This document shows, piece after piece, positions 17,446 through 26,105 of a DNA stretch of 64,000 nt. Made by a program: the position numbers and the translations under genes. The notes beneath the pieces were generated by a model. It ran no database searches and was not told the origin of the DNA. It worked only from the letters and a program-made list of their open reading frames with translations. The DNA lies in NCBI GenBank assembly GCA_029960065.1, contig JASCOF010000003.1:434001-498000 (forward strand). The letters run 5' to 3'. Each line of letters opens with the position of its first letter. The first letter of the stretch is position 1. The stretch comes from Flavobacteriaceae bacterium PS02336. GTDB lineage: Bacteria; Bacteroidota; Bacteroidia; Flavobacteriales; Flavobacteriaceae.

Positions 17446-17967
17446 TTAATTAATAGCATTTAATTTAAAGATGTAAGACACAAACGGAGCACCGCCTGAA
17501 GAACGCACTAATTGAATCTGCATTTCTCCATTTTTACCTGGCACAGAAATCAATCTAAGTTCATCTGTTTTCTGCGTTTTCTGCGCATCGCTGTACAAGT
17601 AGATTTTTGTTGCACCAGCATTCGTCTGTTGGAAATCTGAACTCAGTTCCCAATACCCTTTTGGAGAAAATAAAGGCGGAACGTTTCCAGTTACTTCATA
17701 ACTTGTAGGTCTGTTTTTTTCGTCTACGCTAAAATTGATTTTAAAATCTTCGTAGTTAAAATAAGTACTCAAGTTTTCTTCACTTGGTTCGATCTTGTTT
17801 GCTTTCGCAGTTTCATCGACCATTTTCAAATTTGCTAATTGCCAATTGCCGTTTACTTTCTCATAAATGGTAATTGGTTCGACGTAGCTTCCATCTTCTG
17901 TGTTATCGCATCCAATAGCAAAAAAACACATTAAAAGAGCTAACCAATAAAAGCTTTTACATTTCAT
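17446..17967 (-). CDS. DUF5004-like lipoprotein, first gene of the locus
   Basis: The 173-residue protein has a lipobox cysteine at residue 20 (FAIGCDN). The pattern VNGNWQLANLKMVDE, then SYEVTGNVPPLFSPKGYWEL and a closing YIFKLNAIN fits the DUF5004/lipocalin-like small lipoproteins that often accompany SusCD pairs. Function is unknown; a surface accessory role is inferred. It is the promoter-proximal gene of the operon, 8 bases before the next gene. Confidence 0.55.
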   Translation of the reverse strand: MKCKSFYWLALLMCFFAIGCDNTEDGSYVEPITIYEKVNGNWQLANLKMVDETAKANKIEPSEENLSTYFNYEDFKINFSVDEKNRPTSYEVTGNVPPLFSPKGYWELSSDFQQTNAGATKIYLYSDAQKTQKTDELRLISVPGKNGEMQIQLVRSSGGAPFVSYIFKLNAIN

Positions 17968-18447
17968 AAAATTTTGGTTTTTGTTAGTTTGTTACCCCTT
18001 CAAAAGGATAGAGCGAAGCTAGAAGTTAAATAAATCTTAAAAAAAATATCTGAGAAAAATCAAGATGAAATCAGACGAATAAAAATATCAATTATTTGAT
18101 AATCAATATTTTATAGCTATTTTTACAAATAAAAAATCAAGACGTTGTTTAGATAAAAAACAATGGTTTTTTAATGGTTAAAATGACAATATGTAAAATA
18201 TTCGGTATTATTTTTTCACTATGCATATATATAACTGGTTTTTATTGTATAATTGCAAATAATTTACCAGTTTTTAACATTTACAGCTTATTTTTGCTCT
18301 AAAAAACTCCTTCTAAAGCGATGTTATTAAACTATTTACAAGATTCTAAAATTTAGGTTTCGCGTAATTTCAAACTTATTTTTAATTTTAAAACGAATTG
18401 ACTAACTATATCTATCAACCAATCTTACCCTAAACCAAAACCAAATC
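17968..18447. promoter_or_regulatory. Divergent intergenic region of the polysaccharide locus
   Basis: 480 AT-rich bases separate the operon from its divergent DUF6377 regulator. No gene is visible. On the minus strand TATCCTTTTG (about 18001-18010) is one base off the TAnnTTTG -7 consensus, 34 bases before the first gene. No clear operator palindrome was found. Confidence 0.35.
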
Positions 18448-20046
18448 ATGCGAAGAATATTGATACTGCTTTTCTTCATTGTAGGTTTTTCTCTAACTGC
18501 GAAAGAGACAAATCCTTATTTAGAAGAATTAGATCAGGTGCTCTTGAAAAAAGAGGTTTATCTAAAACAGAAATATCGAAAAATTGAAGCTTTAAAGAAA
18601 AACATATCCAAGTTTACGCTCAGTCAAAACAATGAGGAGCTGTACAATTGTTATATGTCTCTTTTTGAAGAATATAAATCTTTTAAATACGACTCAGCTT
18701 ATTATTATTTGGAACAATCTAAAATCAAAGCGAAAGTTTTAAAAGATCCTAAATTTTTATCTAAAAGCAGAATCAAAGAAGGTTTTGTACTGCTTTCATC
18801 AGGGCTTTTTAAAGAAGCAATTGATACTTTAAATGTTATTGATGACACAAAATTGGATATCAAAAACAAATTTGAGTATTACAACATTAAAGCCCGTGCT
18901 TACTATGATTTAGCTGATTATAATCGAGATCAGCGTTTTAATATTCATTATGTGCAGCAGGGAAATCATTTCTTGAAAAAGGCCTTGGAATTGATTGGAA
19001 CAAATACCAATGAATATTGGGCTGCCGAAAGTCTGAAACGCCTTAAACAGCAAGACTGGCGCGGTGCCGAATTTGCTTTCAGCTATTGGATAAATAATTA
19101 TAATCTGCCTCCAGATTATTACGGCATTGCAACTTCCAGTCTAGGTTATATTTATTCGGAAAGAGGTTATACCAAAAAGGCTATTCAATATCTCGCTCTC
19201 GCCGCCATTGCCGATGTTAAAAATGCCACCAAAGAAACGGTTGCGCTTCGAAATTTAGCGAACGAACTTTTTAAAATGGGTTATCTGGATAAAGCCAATG
19301 AATACATCAATATTGCTATGGATGACGCCACTTTTTACAATGCCAGACATCGAAAAATTGAGATTTCTTCGATTCTGCCCATTATAGAAAAAGCGCAGTT
19401 GAATAACGTAAAAGATAAAAATGATAAACTGGAAAAGATCATTATTCTGCTGACAATCTTAACGGTTATCATCTTTGTTTTCTTAGGAATTATATTCAAA
19501 CAATTGAAAGAGAAGAATAAAGCAAGAAAAATTATGGCATCTTCTTATTTACAATTGCAGGAAATGAATGTGAGTTTAAGCGAAGCAAATACTATTAAAG
19601 AAGAATATATTACCTATTTTATTAAAGCAACTTCGGCTTTCATTAATAAAATAGATCATATCCAGAAAAGTACGCTTCATAAGATTATCACCAAAAAAAC
19701 AGATGAAGTAATTGCCAGTTTAAAACGCTATAATGTAAAGGAAGAAAGAGAGAATCTTTTTCATCAATTTGATGAAATCTTTTTGAAACTGTTTCCCACT
19801 TTTGTAACAGATTTCAACAAATTATTCCCAAACGATCATAAATGTATTGTCAAAAAAGGCGAACTTCTCAATACCGAATTACGAATTTTTGCCTTGTATC
19901 GACTGGGAATTCAAGACAGCAATCAAATGGCAGAATTCTTAGAACTTTCTGTAGCTACAATTTACACTTATAAAACCAGAATCAAAAGTAAATCTGATTT
20001 TAAAGATACTTTCGAGCAGAAAATTATGGAGATAAAAACGATTTGA
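18448..20046 (+). CDS. DUF6377-type membrane regulator of the SusCD locus
   Basis: The protein has 532 residues. A signal sequence ([20 protein letters not shown]) is followed by a periplasmic TPR-like array (~30-320, with [16 protein letters not shown] and [18 protein letters not shown]), one membrane helix (~330-350, [20 protein letters not shown]), a coiled coil and a cytoplasmic C-terminal helix-turn-helix ([20 protein letters not shown] then [17 protein letters not shown]). This is the DUF6377 architecture, typically divergent from SusCD operons. It likely senses a glycan signal in the periplasm and activates the operon to its left. Confidence 0.8.
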   Translation: MRRILILLFFIVGFSLTAKETNPYLEELDQVLLKKEVYLKQKYRKIEALKKNISKFTLSQNNEELYNCYMSLFEEYKSFKYDSAYYYLEQSKIKAKVLKDPKFLSKSRIKEGFVLLSSGLFKEAIDTLNVIDDTKLDIKNKFEYYNIKARAYYDLADYNRDQRFNIHYVQQGNHFLKKALELIGTNTNEYWAAESLKRLKQQDWRGAEFAFSYWINNYNLPPDYYGIATSSLGYIYSERGYTKKAIQYLALAAIADVKNATKETVALRNLANELFKMGYLDKANEYINIAMDDATFYNARHRKIEISSILPIIEKAQLNNVKDKNDKLEKIIILLTILTVIIFVFLGIIFKQLKEKNKARKIMASSYLQLQEMNVSLSEANTIKEEYITYFIKATSAFINKIDHIQKSTLHKIITKKTDEVIASLKRYNVKEERENLFHQFDEIFLKLFPTFVTDFNKLFPNDHKCIVKKGELLNTELRIFALYRLGIQDSNQMAEFLELSVATIYTYKTRIKSKSDFKDTFEQKIMEIKTI

Positions 20047-20166
20047 TTTTATTCTTTTGCCACAGATTAAAAGGATTAGAAGGATTTTTTATGTGCCAAA
20101 AAATTAAAATATGCAAAGTGCTTCGGAGAAGCATAATATTTATATAAATTATATAGCGCACCACGT
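20047..20166. repeat. Intergenic repeat words after the regulator gene
   Basis: ttgccacagattaaaaggat (about 20056-20075) repeats the family seen at 11540. It is followed by a small cttcgg-agaagc motif. No gene is present. Confidence 0.35.
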
Positions 20167-20221
20167 AAGAGCTCCAGCGGAGCGACATATTTAATTTATA
20201 TGTCGCTCCGCTGGAGCTCTT
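20167..20221. repeat. REP-like perfect inverted repeat
   Basis: A 24-bp arm starting AAGAGCTCCAGCGGAGCGAC (20167-20190) is perfectly complementary to 20198-20221 across the 7-base loop TTAATTT. GC content is far above the surroundings. Elements with the core gctccagcggagcgac are widespread in Flavobacterium intergenic regions and resemble REP/BIME elements mobilised by RAYT transposases; no transposase is present here. A related fragment (cgtccctctgggactattgg) follows at about 20258-20277. Confidence 0.75.
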
Positions 20222-20281
20222 TTATCTCAAACAAATATGTTTTCTATAAATATTTCGTCCCTCTGGGACTATTGGGTAAAA

Positions 20282-21505
20282 TCATTCAACAGGTTCCAAC
20301 TGTAGAATTGTATTTTGGTAAATCTTACTTAATGAGAAAAGTTGTTCAACAAAAATCATAATCGCTATCGGAATAAAGAAAAAGACCAGCAAACCTTCTT
20401 CATATAAAAAGTAAGTCGAAATCATGGCAAGGCGTGTATATTCGAGATAATACATCCATTTTCGTTGTTCTAATAAAGCACCGCAATTGATTAAAGTGAT
20501 GATTACTAAAGAAAGTACAAACACTTTATCATACAGTTCTAAATAATCAAAATAATAGGTAAAAACCGTTAGAATCAAAGTACAGATTCCCAATTGTATA
20601 TAAAGGTAATTTTTAAATCGAAGTCTTTGGTGCGGATTGCTTGTATCCTGCAGAAAACGCTTTTCCAAAATCGGACGAATGTCTTGATCCATGTGAGCTG
20701 GACTTCCAAAAACAGCTTTCCATCTGGCTTTAAATCCGCTGGAGCGTTTCCATAATTCATAGATTTCGAAGTAATAGTGAAAATGCTGCCACAAGAAACT
20801 ATAGCTTTTCAGCGGATGTGTTAGACCGTATTTTGGCTTTTCTTCTTCGGTTTGGAAAGTTCCAAAAAGGCGGTCCCAAAACGTAAACATATCTCCGTAA
20901 TTTTTATCCAAGTATTTTTCATCAGAAGCATGATGAACGCCATGGACCGAAGGCGTAACAAAAACATACTCCAGCCATTTTATTTTTCCGATAAGCTGTG
21001 TATGCGTAAAAAAAGAATAAGCGCCGTGAACAATCAGCATCGTAATTACCATTGAAGGATGAAAACCAACAAATGGCAGTACGCACCAAAAGCCCGTTCG
21101 AATTATAGCTTGAAAAGTAGTAATTCTCGCGGCGGCGGTAAAATTAAACTCTTCGCTGTGATGATGTACAATGTGCGCCGCCCAGAAAAAATTGACTTCA
21201 TGCCCCAATCGATGGTACCAATACCAAACAAAATCTGTAGCAAGAATTAAGGCAAACCAGACAAAAACGTTACTCGGAATATCAAATAACCTATAATCAT
21301 CATAAATTAGATAATACAGTTGATAAAAACTGGCGGCAATAAATAAATTGATCAAACGCTCTGCAATACCAATGCTGATATTAGAAACTGAGCTTTCATA
21401 GTTAAAAATTTCAGGCCTTTTTTTTCGTTGAGCAAGCTTATATTCTAAAAATAAAAAAAGAAAAAAGGCCGGCATGGCAAAAGCTAGAAAATTGATATTT
21501 TTCAT
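20282..21505 (-). CDS. Sterol desaturase / fatty acid hydroxylase family membrane protein
   Basis: The protein has 407 residues with several membrane helices. The di-iron histidine clusters are complete: HRLGH, HIVHHH and HGVHHASD. These define the fatty-acid-hydroxylase superfamily, which oxidises lipids at a di-iron centre in the membrane. The C-terminal third adds further hydrophobic helices, as in alkylglycerol-monooxygenase-like members. The bacterial substrate is unknown. It is monocistronic, and its 3' end abuts the REP-like element. Confidence 0.85.
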   Translation of the reverse strand: MKNINFLAFAMPAFFLFLFLEYKLAQRKKRPEIFNYESSVSNISIGIAERLINLFIAASFYQLYYLIYDDYRLFDIPSNVFVWFALILATDFVWYWYHRLGHEVNFFWAAHIVHHHSEEFNFTAAARITTFQAIIRTGFWCVLPFVGFHPSMVITMLIVHGAYSFFTHTQLIGKIKWLEYVFVTPSVHGVHHASDEKYLDKNYGDMFTFWDRLFGTFQTEEEKPKYGLTHPLKSYSFLWQHFHYYFEIYELWKRSSGFKARWKAVFGSPAHMDQDIRPILEKRFLQDTSNPHQRLRFKNYLYIQLGICTLILTVFTYYFDYLELYDKVFVLSLVIITLINCGALLEQRKWMYYLEYTRLAMISTYFLYEEGLLVFFFIPIAIMIFVEQLFSLSKIYQNTILQLEPVE

Positions 21506-21639
21506 TTGTATGATATTTTTCGATTCTAAAAAATTGTATTCAATAACACAAACGAAAAAGACACTTCCATCAATTACGCTTTTAGGGAGACTAAAAATGT
21601 AATCAACGAAAATGATCTTTTACGAAGTAAACCTGATTT

Positions 21640-22926
21640 TTAATTCTGTTTATATTGAGGCGCTTCTAACGCCACTTCTTTTACCGATTGTGTTTCGGCT
21701 ACTTTTTTCAAAGCAATAATATAAGCAGCAATACGAGGTGTTACATTATGTTTTACTGCAACTCTAAAAACAGTATCAAAACCTTTTTCTAAAATATCTT
21801 CCAGACGTTTATTGATCTGGTGGATTCTCCAAGACTCCAAAAGTGAATTCTGAAGCCATTCGAAATAAGAAACGGTAACACCACCTGCATTGGCTAAAAT
21901 ATCAGGAACAACTAATATATTTTTATCATGAAGAATCTGATCTGCATCTGAAGAAACGGGTCCGTTGGCACCTTCAACAATAATTCTTGCTTGAATATCT
22001 CCAGCATTTTTTTGTGTAATCACATCTTCTTTTGCAGCAGGAATCAGCAGATCCACTTCTAAAAGCAGTAAATCTTCATGTTTAATAGCAACCGAATTTG
22101 GATATCCTTTTATTGTTTTGTTATTTAAATTATAATACAAAATCAATTCTGGTATATTAATTCCGTCTGGATTGTAAAAAGCTTCCGAAACATCACTTAC
22201 AGCAACAATTTTTATTCCTTTTTCATATAAGAATAAAGCAGAATGCAGTCCGACGTTTCCAAAACCCTGAATTGCCGCTGTAGCTCTTGCTGGTCTAATT
22301 TTTAATTTTTGAAGTGCCAAAAGACTTATAATGCTTACGCCTCTTCCAGTAGCTTCTACTCTACCTAAAGAGCCACCAGAATGAAGATGTTTTCCTGTTA
22401 CTACGGCATGAATTGGTCTTCCGTGCAGCAATGAAAATTCATCCATTAACCAGCCCATTTCGTCAGGACCAGTTCCCATGTCTGGAGCCGGTACATCTTT
22501 TTCTGGGCCAAAAATATCTGCTAAAGCCTTAGTGTAAGCTCTTGTAATTTTTTCTAATTCGGCTTTAGAATGTTTTCTCGGATCGCAGATAATGCCGCCT
22601 TTAGCACCGCCAAACGGAATTCCGGTTACAGCAGATTTCCAGGTCATCCAGGCGGCAAGTGCTTTAACTTCATCTAAATTTACAGCAGTATCATAACGAA
22701 TTCCGCCTTTTGATGGGCCTAAAGCCGTATTGTGAATCACGCGATAACCTTCAAAATTTTGAACATTTCCGTTATCTAGTGTAATAGCGAAGTTTACCGT
22801 AATTTGTTTTTCTGGTCGCTGCAATTTTTGTTTGATAGAATCATCTAAATTCAAAATAGATGCAGCAATATTAAAGCGATCAATCATCGATTGAAAGGGA
22901 TTGTGTTTTATAATTTCTGAACTCAT
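21640..22926 (-). CDS. Glutamate dehydrogenase (Glu/Leu/Phe/Val dehydrogenase family)
   Basis: This 428-residue enzyme is close in length and sequence to RocG/GudB-type hexameric glutamate dehydrogenases. The catalytic lysine region PFGGAKGG (K109), the substrate loop PAPDMGTGPDEMGW (~146-159) and the dinucleotide fold GFGNVG (~220) are all present. The reaction is reversible oxidative deamination of glutamate to 2-oxoglutarate and ammonia; family context favours the NAD-dependent catabolic type. The 334 bases upstream contain no gene-proximal promoter but a promoter, a 29-residue leader peptide, a terminator and a second stem-loop, which suggests transcription attenuation. Confidence 0.93.
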   Translation of the reverse strand: MSSEIIKHNPFQSMIDRFNIAASILNLDDSIKQKLQRPEKQITVNFAITLDNGNVQNFEGYRVIHNTALGPSKGGIRYDTAVNLDEVKALAAWMTWKSAVTGIPFGGAKGGIICDPRKHSKAELEKITRAYTKALADIFGPEKDVPAPDMGTGPDEMGWLMDEFSLLHGRPIHAVVTGKHLHSGGSLGRVEATGRGVSIISLLALQKLKIRPARATAAIQGFGNVGLHSALFLYEKGIKIVAVSDVSEAFYNPDGINIPELILYYNLNNKTIKGYPNSVAIKHEDLLLLEVDLLIPAAKEDVITQKNAGDIQARIIVEGANGPVSSDADQILHDKNILVVPDILANAGGVTVSYFEWLQNSLLESWRIHQINKRLEDILEKGFDTVFRVAVKHNVTPRIAAYIIALKKVAETQSVKEVALEAPQYKQN

Positions 22927-22981
22927 AATATATAGTTTTTAGGTTTGGGTTATTTCTTATGCTTATTGAAAATCTTTGACT

Positions 22982-23010
22982 GGATAAAAAAGAGATTTTA
23001 TTTTTTATCC
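22982..23010. promoter_or_regulatory. Stem-loop in the glutamate dehydrogenase leader
   Basis: GGATAAAAAA (22982-22991) and TTTTTTATCC (23001-23010) form a perfect 10-bp stem with a 9-base loop. The stop codon of a second short frame (23005-23085, minus, 26 codons, containing CC) falls in this stem. It sits between the terminator and the gene start and may be part of the control leader. Confidence 0.4.
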
Positions 23011-23105
23011 CATAAAACTGATGCAACACGGAATTTTTATGAGGCATCGGCGCATCAAAATTTTCATATTTCTGTTGGTTCTCATATTTCGATTTTTAAT
23101 GATTC

Positions 23106-23138
23106 AAAAAAAAGCCTTTCATGGTGCAATGAAAGGCT
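23106..23138 (-). terminator. Leader terminator upstream of glutamate dehydrogenase
   Basis: AGCCTTTCAT (23113-23122) and ATGAAAGGCT (23129-23138) form a perfect 10-bp stem with a 6-base loop. On the minus strand seven T follow. It lies 32 bases after the stop codon of the Cys/Met-rich leader peptide and 180 bases ahead of the gene, the position expected of an attenuator. Confidence 0.75.
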
Positions 23139-23170
23139 AAAAAAAAAATAACTAACAAGTACTTTCTCTA

Positions 23171-23260
23171 TTAACGCCATTTCAAAACGTGATTCATCAT
23201 GCAGCACATCGCAAAGCTGCATTGGAAAGACGTTTTAATATTTCGGCTATAGTTTTTCAT
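23171..23260 (-). CDS. Cys/Met-rich leader peptide (29 aa), putative attenuator peptide
   Basis: A 29-codon frame starts at ATG 23260, only a few bases after a consensus -7 box. Its residues 13-22 read FQCSFAMCCM and a further Met follows, giving three Cys and four Met (start included) in a short peptide. A 6-bp hairpin (TGCAGC/GCTGCA, 23200-23221) overlaps the Cys/Met codons, and a Rho-independent terminator follows the stop. This arrangement matches amino-acid leader peptides that couple ribosome stalling to terminator formation. The gene downstream is glutamate dehydrogenase, not an obvious sulfur gene, so the logic is uncertain. Confidence 0.6.
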   Translation of the reverse strand: MKNYSRNIKTSFQCSFAMCCMMNHVLKWR

Positions 23261-23268
23261 TGTTGAAG

Positions 23269-23276
23269 CAAAGCTA
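23269..23276 (-). promoter_or_regulatory. -7 promoter box of the leader / glutamate dehydrogenase transcript
   Basis: The minus strand reads TAGCTTTG, an exact TAnnTTTG match, 8 bases before the leader ATG. No exact TTTG -33 box is found at 19 bases; the upstream sequence is AT-rich. Confidence 0.55.
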
Positions 23277-23383
23277 CGAAAATATATTTATAAATTCTAT
23301 AGAACTAGTAGAGTTTATTTTTAATTAATTTGCAAAAAACTATTAAATCAACTGTAAAACAAAGGATTAAGACTTAAAAAAAA

Positions 23384-24238
23384 TTACTGTAATTGTGAAA
23401 AAACTATAAAAACAATAGCAATTAGAGCTAGAAACAATCCCAAAATATTAGTTTTAGAAAGTTTTTCTTTAAAGAAATAAGCTCCAGTTATAGTTCCTAA
23501 AACAATAACTCCCATATTCATTCCAGCAAAAACCGTCGACGGATTTTCTGCAAATGCTTTATGAGCTTTTAAATAAAATAATATATTACAGAAATTAAAA
23601 AGTCCGACCAAAATACCGAAAGGGATATTTTTAATTTCAAATTTCTCTTTTCCAATAAATACTTTATAAACCACAATAAAGATAGAAATGACAAAGGCAA
23701 TTAGAAAAACAAAAAACAAAGACGTTGTATAAGGTACAGCTGTGTATAAAGCAATTTTCTTAAATAAAATATCTACAATTCCAAAACCTAAAAGAACTAC
23801 TGCAGGATAGATCCATTTGTTTTCTTTATTATCCGATTGTTTTCTTAAAATGAATAACAGAGCCGCAAATCCAACGAAGACACCAATAACTTTATAAGTA
23901 TTAAAAGCTTCATTAAACAATAACCAAGCAGCAAGAATCGGGATAAAAAGGGACAATCGCTGGGCTGCATCAGTTTTTGCAATTCCCATGAATTTTATGG
24001 AAAGCGCCAGAAAAAGAAAAACTATAGGAAGTAAAATTCCAACCGCTGTATAAATTTCTATTGGTGCATTATTATCTAAAGCATTTAAATCTGGACTAAA
24101 AGTAAAGTAACAAAGTGCAATTGCCGCAACGTAATTAAAAGAAATAATCTGCGAAGGATTACCATTGTATTTTCTGGAAATTTTGAAAATGACTCCAACA
24201 ATAACACTGCACAAAATACTTAGAATAAGAAATAACAT
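23384..24238 (-). CDS. EamA/DMT-family transporter
   Basis: The 284-residue protein has about ten hydrophobic helices arranged as two EamA-like repeats (LFIPILAAWLLFNEAFNTYKV near residue 95; VIVLGTITGAYFFKEKLSK near 245, each cited by its ends). The proline/glutamate motif at the end of each repeat (FNEAF, FKEKLS) is typical. Drug/metabolite transporters of this type move amino acids or other small metabolites across the inner membrane. Substrate is unknown. It is a single gene with its own upstream region (24239-24503). Confidence 0.8.
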   Translation of the reverse strand: MLFLILSILCSVIVGVIFKISRKYNGNPSQIISFNYVAAIALCYFTFSPDLNALDNNAPIEIYTAVGILLPIVFLFLALSIKFMGIAKTDAAQRLSLFIPILAAWLLFNEAFNTYKVIGVFVGFAALLFILRKQSDNKENKWIYPAVVLLGFGIVDILFKKIALYTAVPYTTSLFFVFLIAFVISIFIVVYKVFIGKEKFEIKNIPFGILVGLFNFCNILFYLKAHKAFAENPSTVFAGMNMGVIVLGTITGAYFFKEKLSKTNILGLFLALIAIVFIVFSQLQ

Positions 24239-24503
24239 AGATTTATATTTGGACTGTAAAAGTAAACTATTACCAAATAAAATGGTCCAACCGGTTTTAA
24301 AAAACCAGCTAGACCAGATTAAGTTTTAATGCAAATTGAATAATATTTAATTTAAACACATAGAAATATAGATTTTATTGCTATGCTCAAGATTATGAAA
24401 AAAGCAAACTTTAATAACTAGCTATTTGCTTCGAAATTAGTGAAACGCCTTTTTCTCACTTTATAAAACTATGTTTGCATGTGTTGAAAAAATTCTTCGG
24501 GTT

Positions 24504-25967
24504 TTAGAATTTACTAATATAACTTCCGTAAATATCTCTAAACTGATTTCCTTTTGCAAATCGGTCCTTGCTTAATTTTCTGTATTCAACTAATCCCCAT
24601 AGAACAAATTCTTTCATAAAATAAACATCTTCTTTTGCTAGCTGGGGCTGGTATTTTTTTAGTAAAGCATCTAATGGAGTTACTTCATCTAAAATACTCT
24701 TATATTCAGCATCTGAAGCATCATCTAATAGTTCGAAACCGCTTTCAGTAAAAAACCACTCTACTACATCAGAATAGGGCGTTTTTTCGTCTGGTTTTTC
24801 TAACTTTTCGATTTTTGGAAAATACTCTGCAAATAAAGTTCGAATTGCAGCGCCAATAAGACTTTCTGCCACAACATCTGCTCCCTCCTGCTCTCCTTCA
24901 TAAACCAATTCTACTTTTCCAGTAATCGCCGGAATGATTCCGACAAAATCCGATAAACGAAGCGTAGTTTTATCAACACCAGAGATTAAAACACGACGTT
25001 CTGCTGTGCTTATTAAATTTTCAAAAGCTGTAATACTCATTCTAGCACTCACACCGCTTTTATTATCAATGTATTCACTTTCGCGAGCTTCAAAACTTAT
25101 CTGTTCCAAAATATCTCTTGCTAAACTCGGAACATAAACTACATCCGTTTGGTTTTGATCTAATTTAGATTCCTGCTCTGTAATTGTTCTAGCAATAGCA
25201 ATACTTTCTGGATAATGGGTTAGAATCTGCGAGCCAATTCTATCTTTTAAAGGCGTAACAATACTACCTCTGTTTGTGTAATCTTCTGGATTTGCCGTAA
25301 AAACAAATTGCATATCCAAAGGCATTCTCAATTTGAAACCTCTAATTTGAATATCGCCTTCTTGTAAAATATTAAACAAAGCAACTTGAATTCTTGCTTG
25401 TAAATCAGGTAATTCGTTGAGTACAAAAATACTTCTATTTGCTCTCGGAATCATTCCGAAATGAATGACGCGATCGTCTGCATAAGATAATTTTAAATTT
25501 GCCGCTTTTATAGGATCAACATCTCCAATTAAATCAGCAACAGTTACGTCTGGCGTTGCTAACTTTTCGAAGAAACGATCATTTCTATGCAGCCAAGAAA
25601 TTGGTGTCTCGTCTCCTTTTTCGGCAATTAGATCTTTTGCAAAACGAGAAATAGGATTTAACGGATCGTCATTAATTTCTGAACCTTCCACAAACGGAAT
25701 ATATTCATCTAACAATTCAATCATTTTACGAGCCAAACGCGTTTTTGCCTGTCCGCGAAGTCCCAATAAATTGATATTATGACGAGATAAAATAGCTCTT
25801 TCTAGTTCTGGAATTACAGTATTTTCGAAACCGTGAACCCCTTCAAAAACAGGTTTTCCAGATTTTATTTTTTCGCGAAGATTATTTCGCAATTCATCCT
25901 TAATGCTTGTACTTTTATATCCAGAGGCTTTTAATTGACCTAATGTCTTTATAGTATTTATTTCCAT
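24504..25967 (-). CDS. AAA+ ATPase, magnesium chelatase/MoxR-like, partner of a VWA protein
   Basis: The 487-residue AAA+ protein resembles the ChlI/MoxR clade. Walker A is GLRGQAKT (residues 69-76) with Ala in place of the usual Gly before Lys. The Walker B position reads IFVLNE (N184, E185), with Asn instead of the canonical Asp. A sensor-1-like FTANPED follows near residue 220. ATPases of this clade pair with VWA proteins to remodel or insert metals into partners. The VWA gene lies directly upstream on the same strand, 138 bases away. Substrate unknown. The two motif deviations are noted as a finding. Confidence 0.75.
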   Translation of the reverse strand: MEINTIKTLGQLKASGYKSTSIKDELRNNLREKIKSGKPVFEGVHGFENTVIPELERAILSRHNINLLGLRGQAKTRLARKMIELLDEYIPFVEGSEINDDPLNPISRFAKDLIAEKGDETPISWLHRNDRFFEKLATPDVTVADLIGDVDPIKAANLKLSYADDRVIHFGMIPRANRSIFVLNELPDLQARIQVALFNILQEGDIQIRGFKLRMPLDMQFVFTANPEDYTNRGSIVTPLKDRIGSQILTHYPESIAIARTITEQESKLDQNQTDVVYVPSLARDILEQISFEARESEYIDNKSGVSARMSITAFENLISTAERRVLISGVDKTTLRLSDFVGIIPAITGKVELVYEGEQEGADVVAESLIGAAIRTLFAEYFPKIEKLEKPDEKTPYSDVVEWFFTESGFELLDDASDAEYKSILDEVTPLDALLKKYQPQLAKEDVYFMKEFVLWGLVEYRKLSKDRFAKGNQFRDIYGSYISKF

Positions 25968-26105
25968 TGTATTGAAATATAGATTGTTTATTAATTGATT
26001 TGGCGCTTCGACTTCGCTCAGCGTGACAACTGATGTGTAAGACGCACTGCGGTGCGTCTCTACAGAAAAAACCTTTGAACCTTTGTTCCTCAGAACCTCT
26101 GTACC
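25968..26105. repeat. Short hairpin and repeat words between VWA and AAA genes
   Basis: A perfect 8-bp stem AGACGCAC/GTGCGTCT (26040-26059, 4-base loop) is nearly the same as the stem at 4279-4302, and words like cctttgttcctcagaacctc recur from 1560-1600. It probably shapes messenger stability or partial termination between the two co-directional genes. Confidence 0.45.

Noticed and set aside
20167..20221. Terminator for the DUF6377 regulator gene
   Set aside because: It is 120 bases past the stop, and the GC-rich 24-bp arms with a repeat-family core fit a REP-like element better, although it could also end transcripts.
22945..23151. Plus-strand 68-codon frame upstream of glutamate dehydrogenase
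   Set aside because: It runs antisense through the leader terminator and stem-loop; its content is explained by the structured leader.
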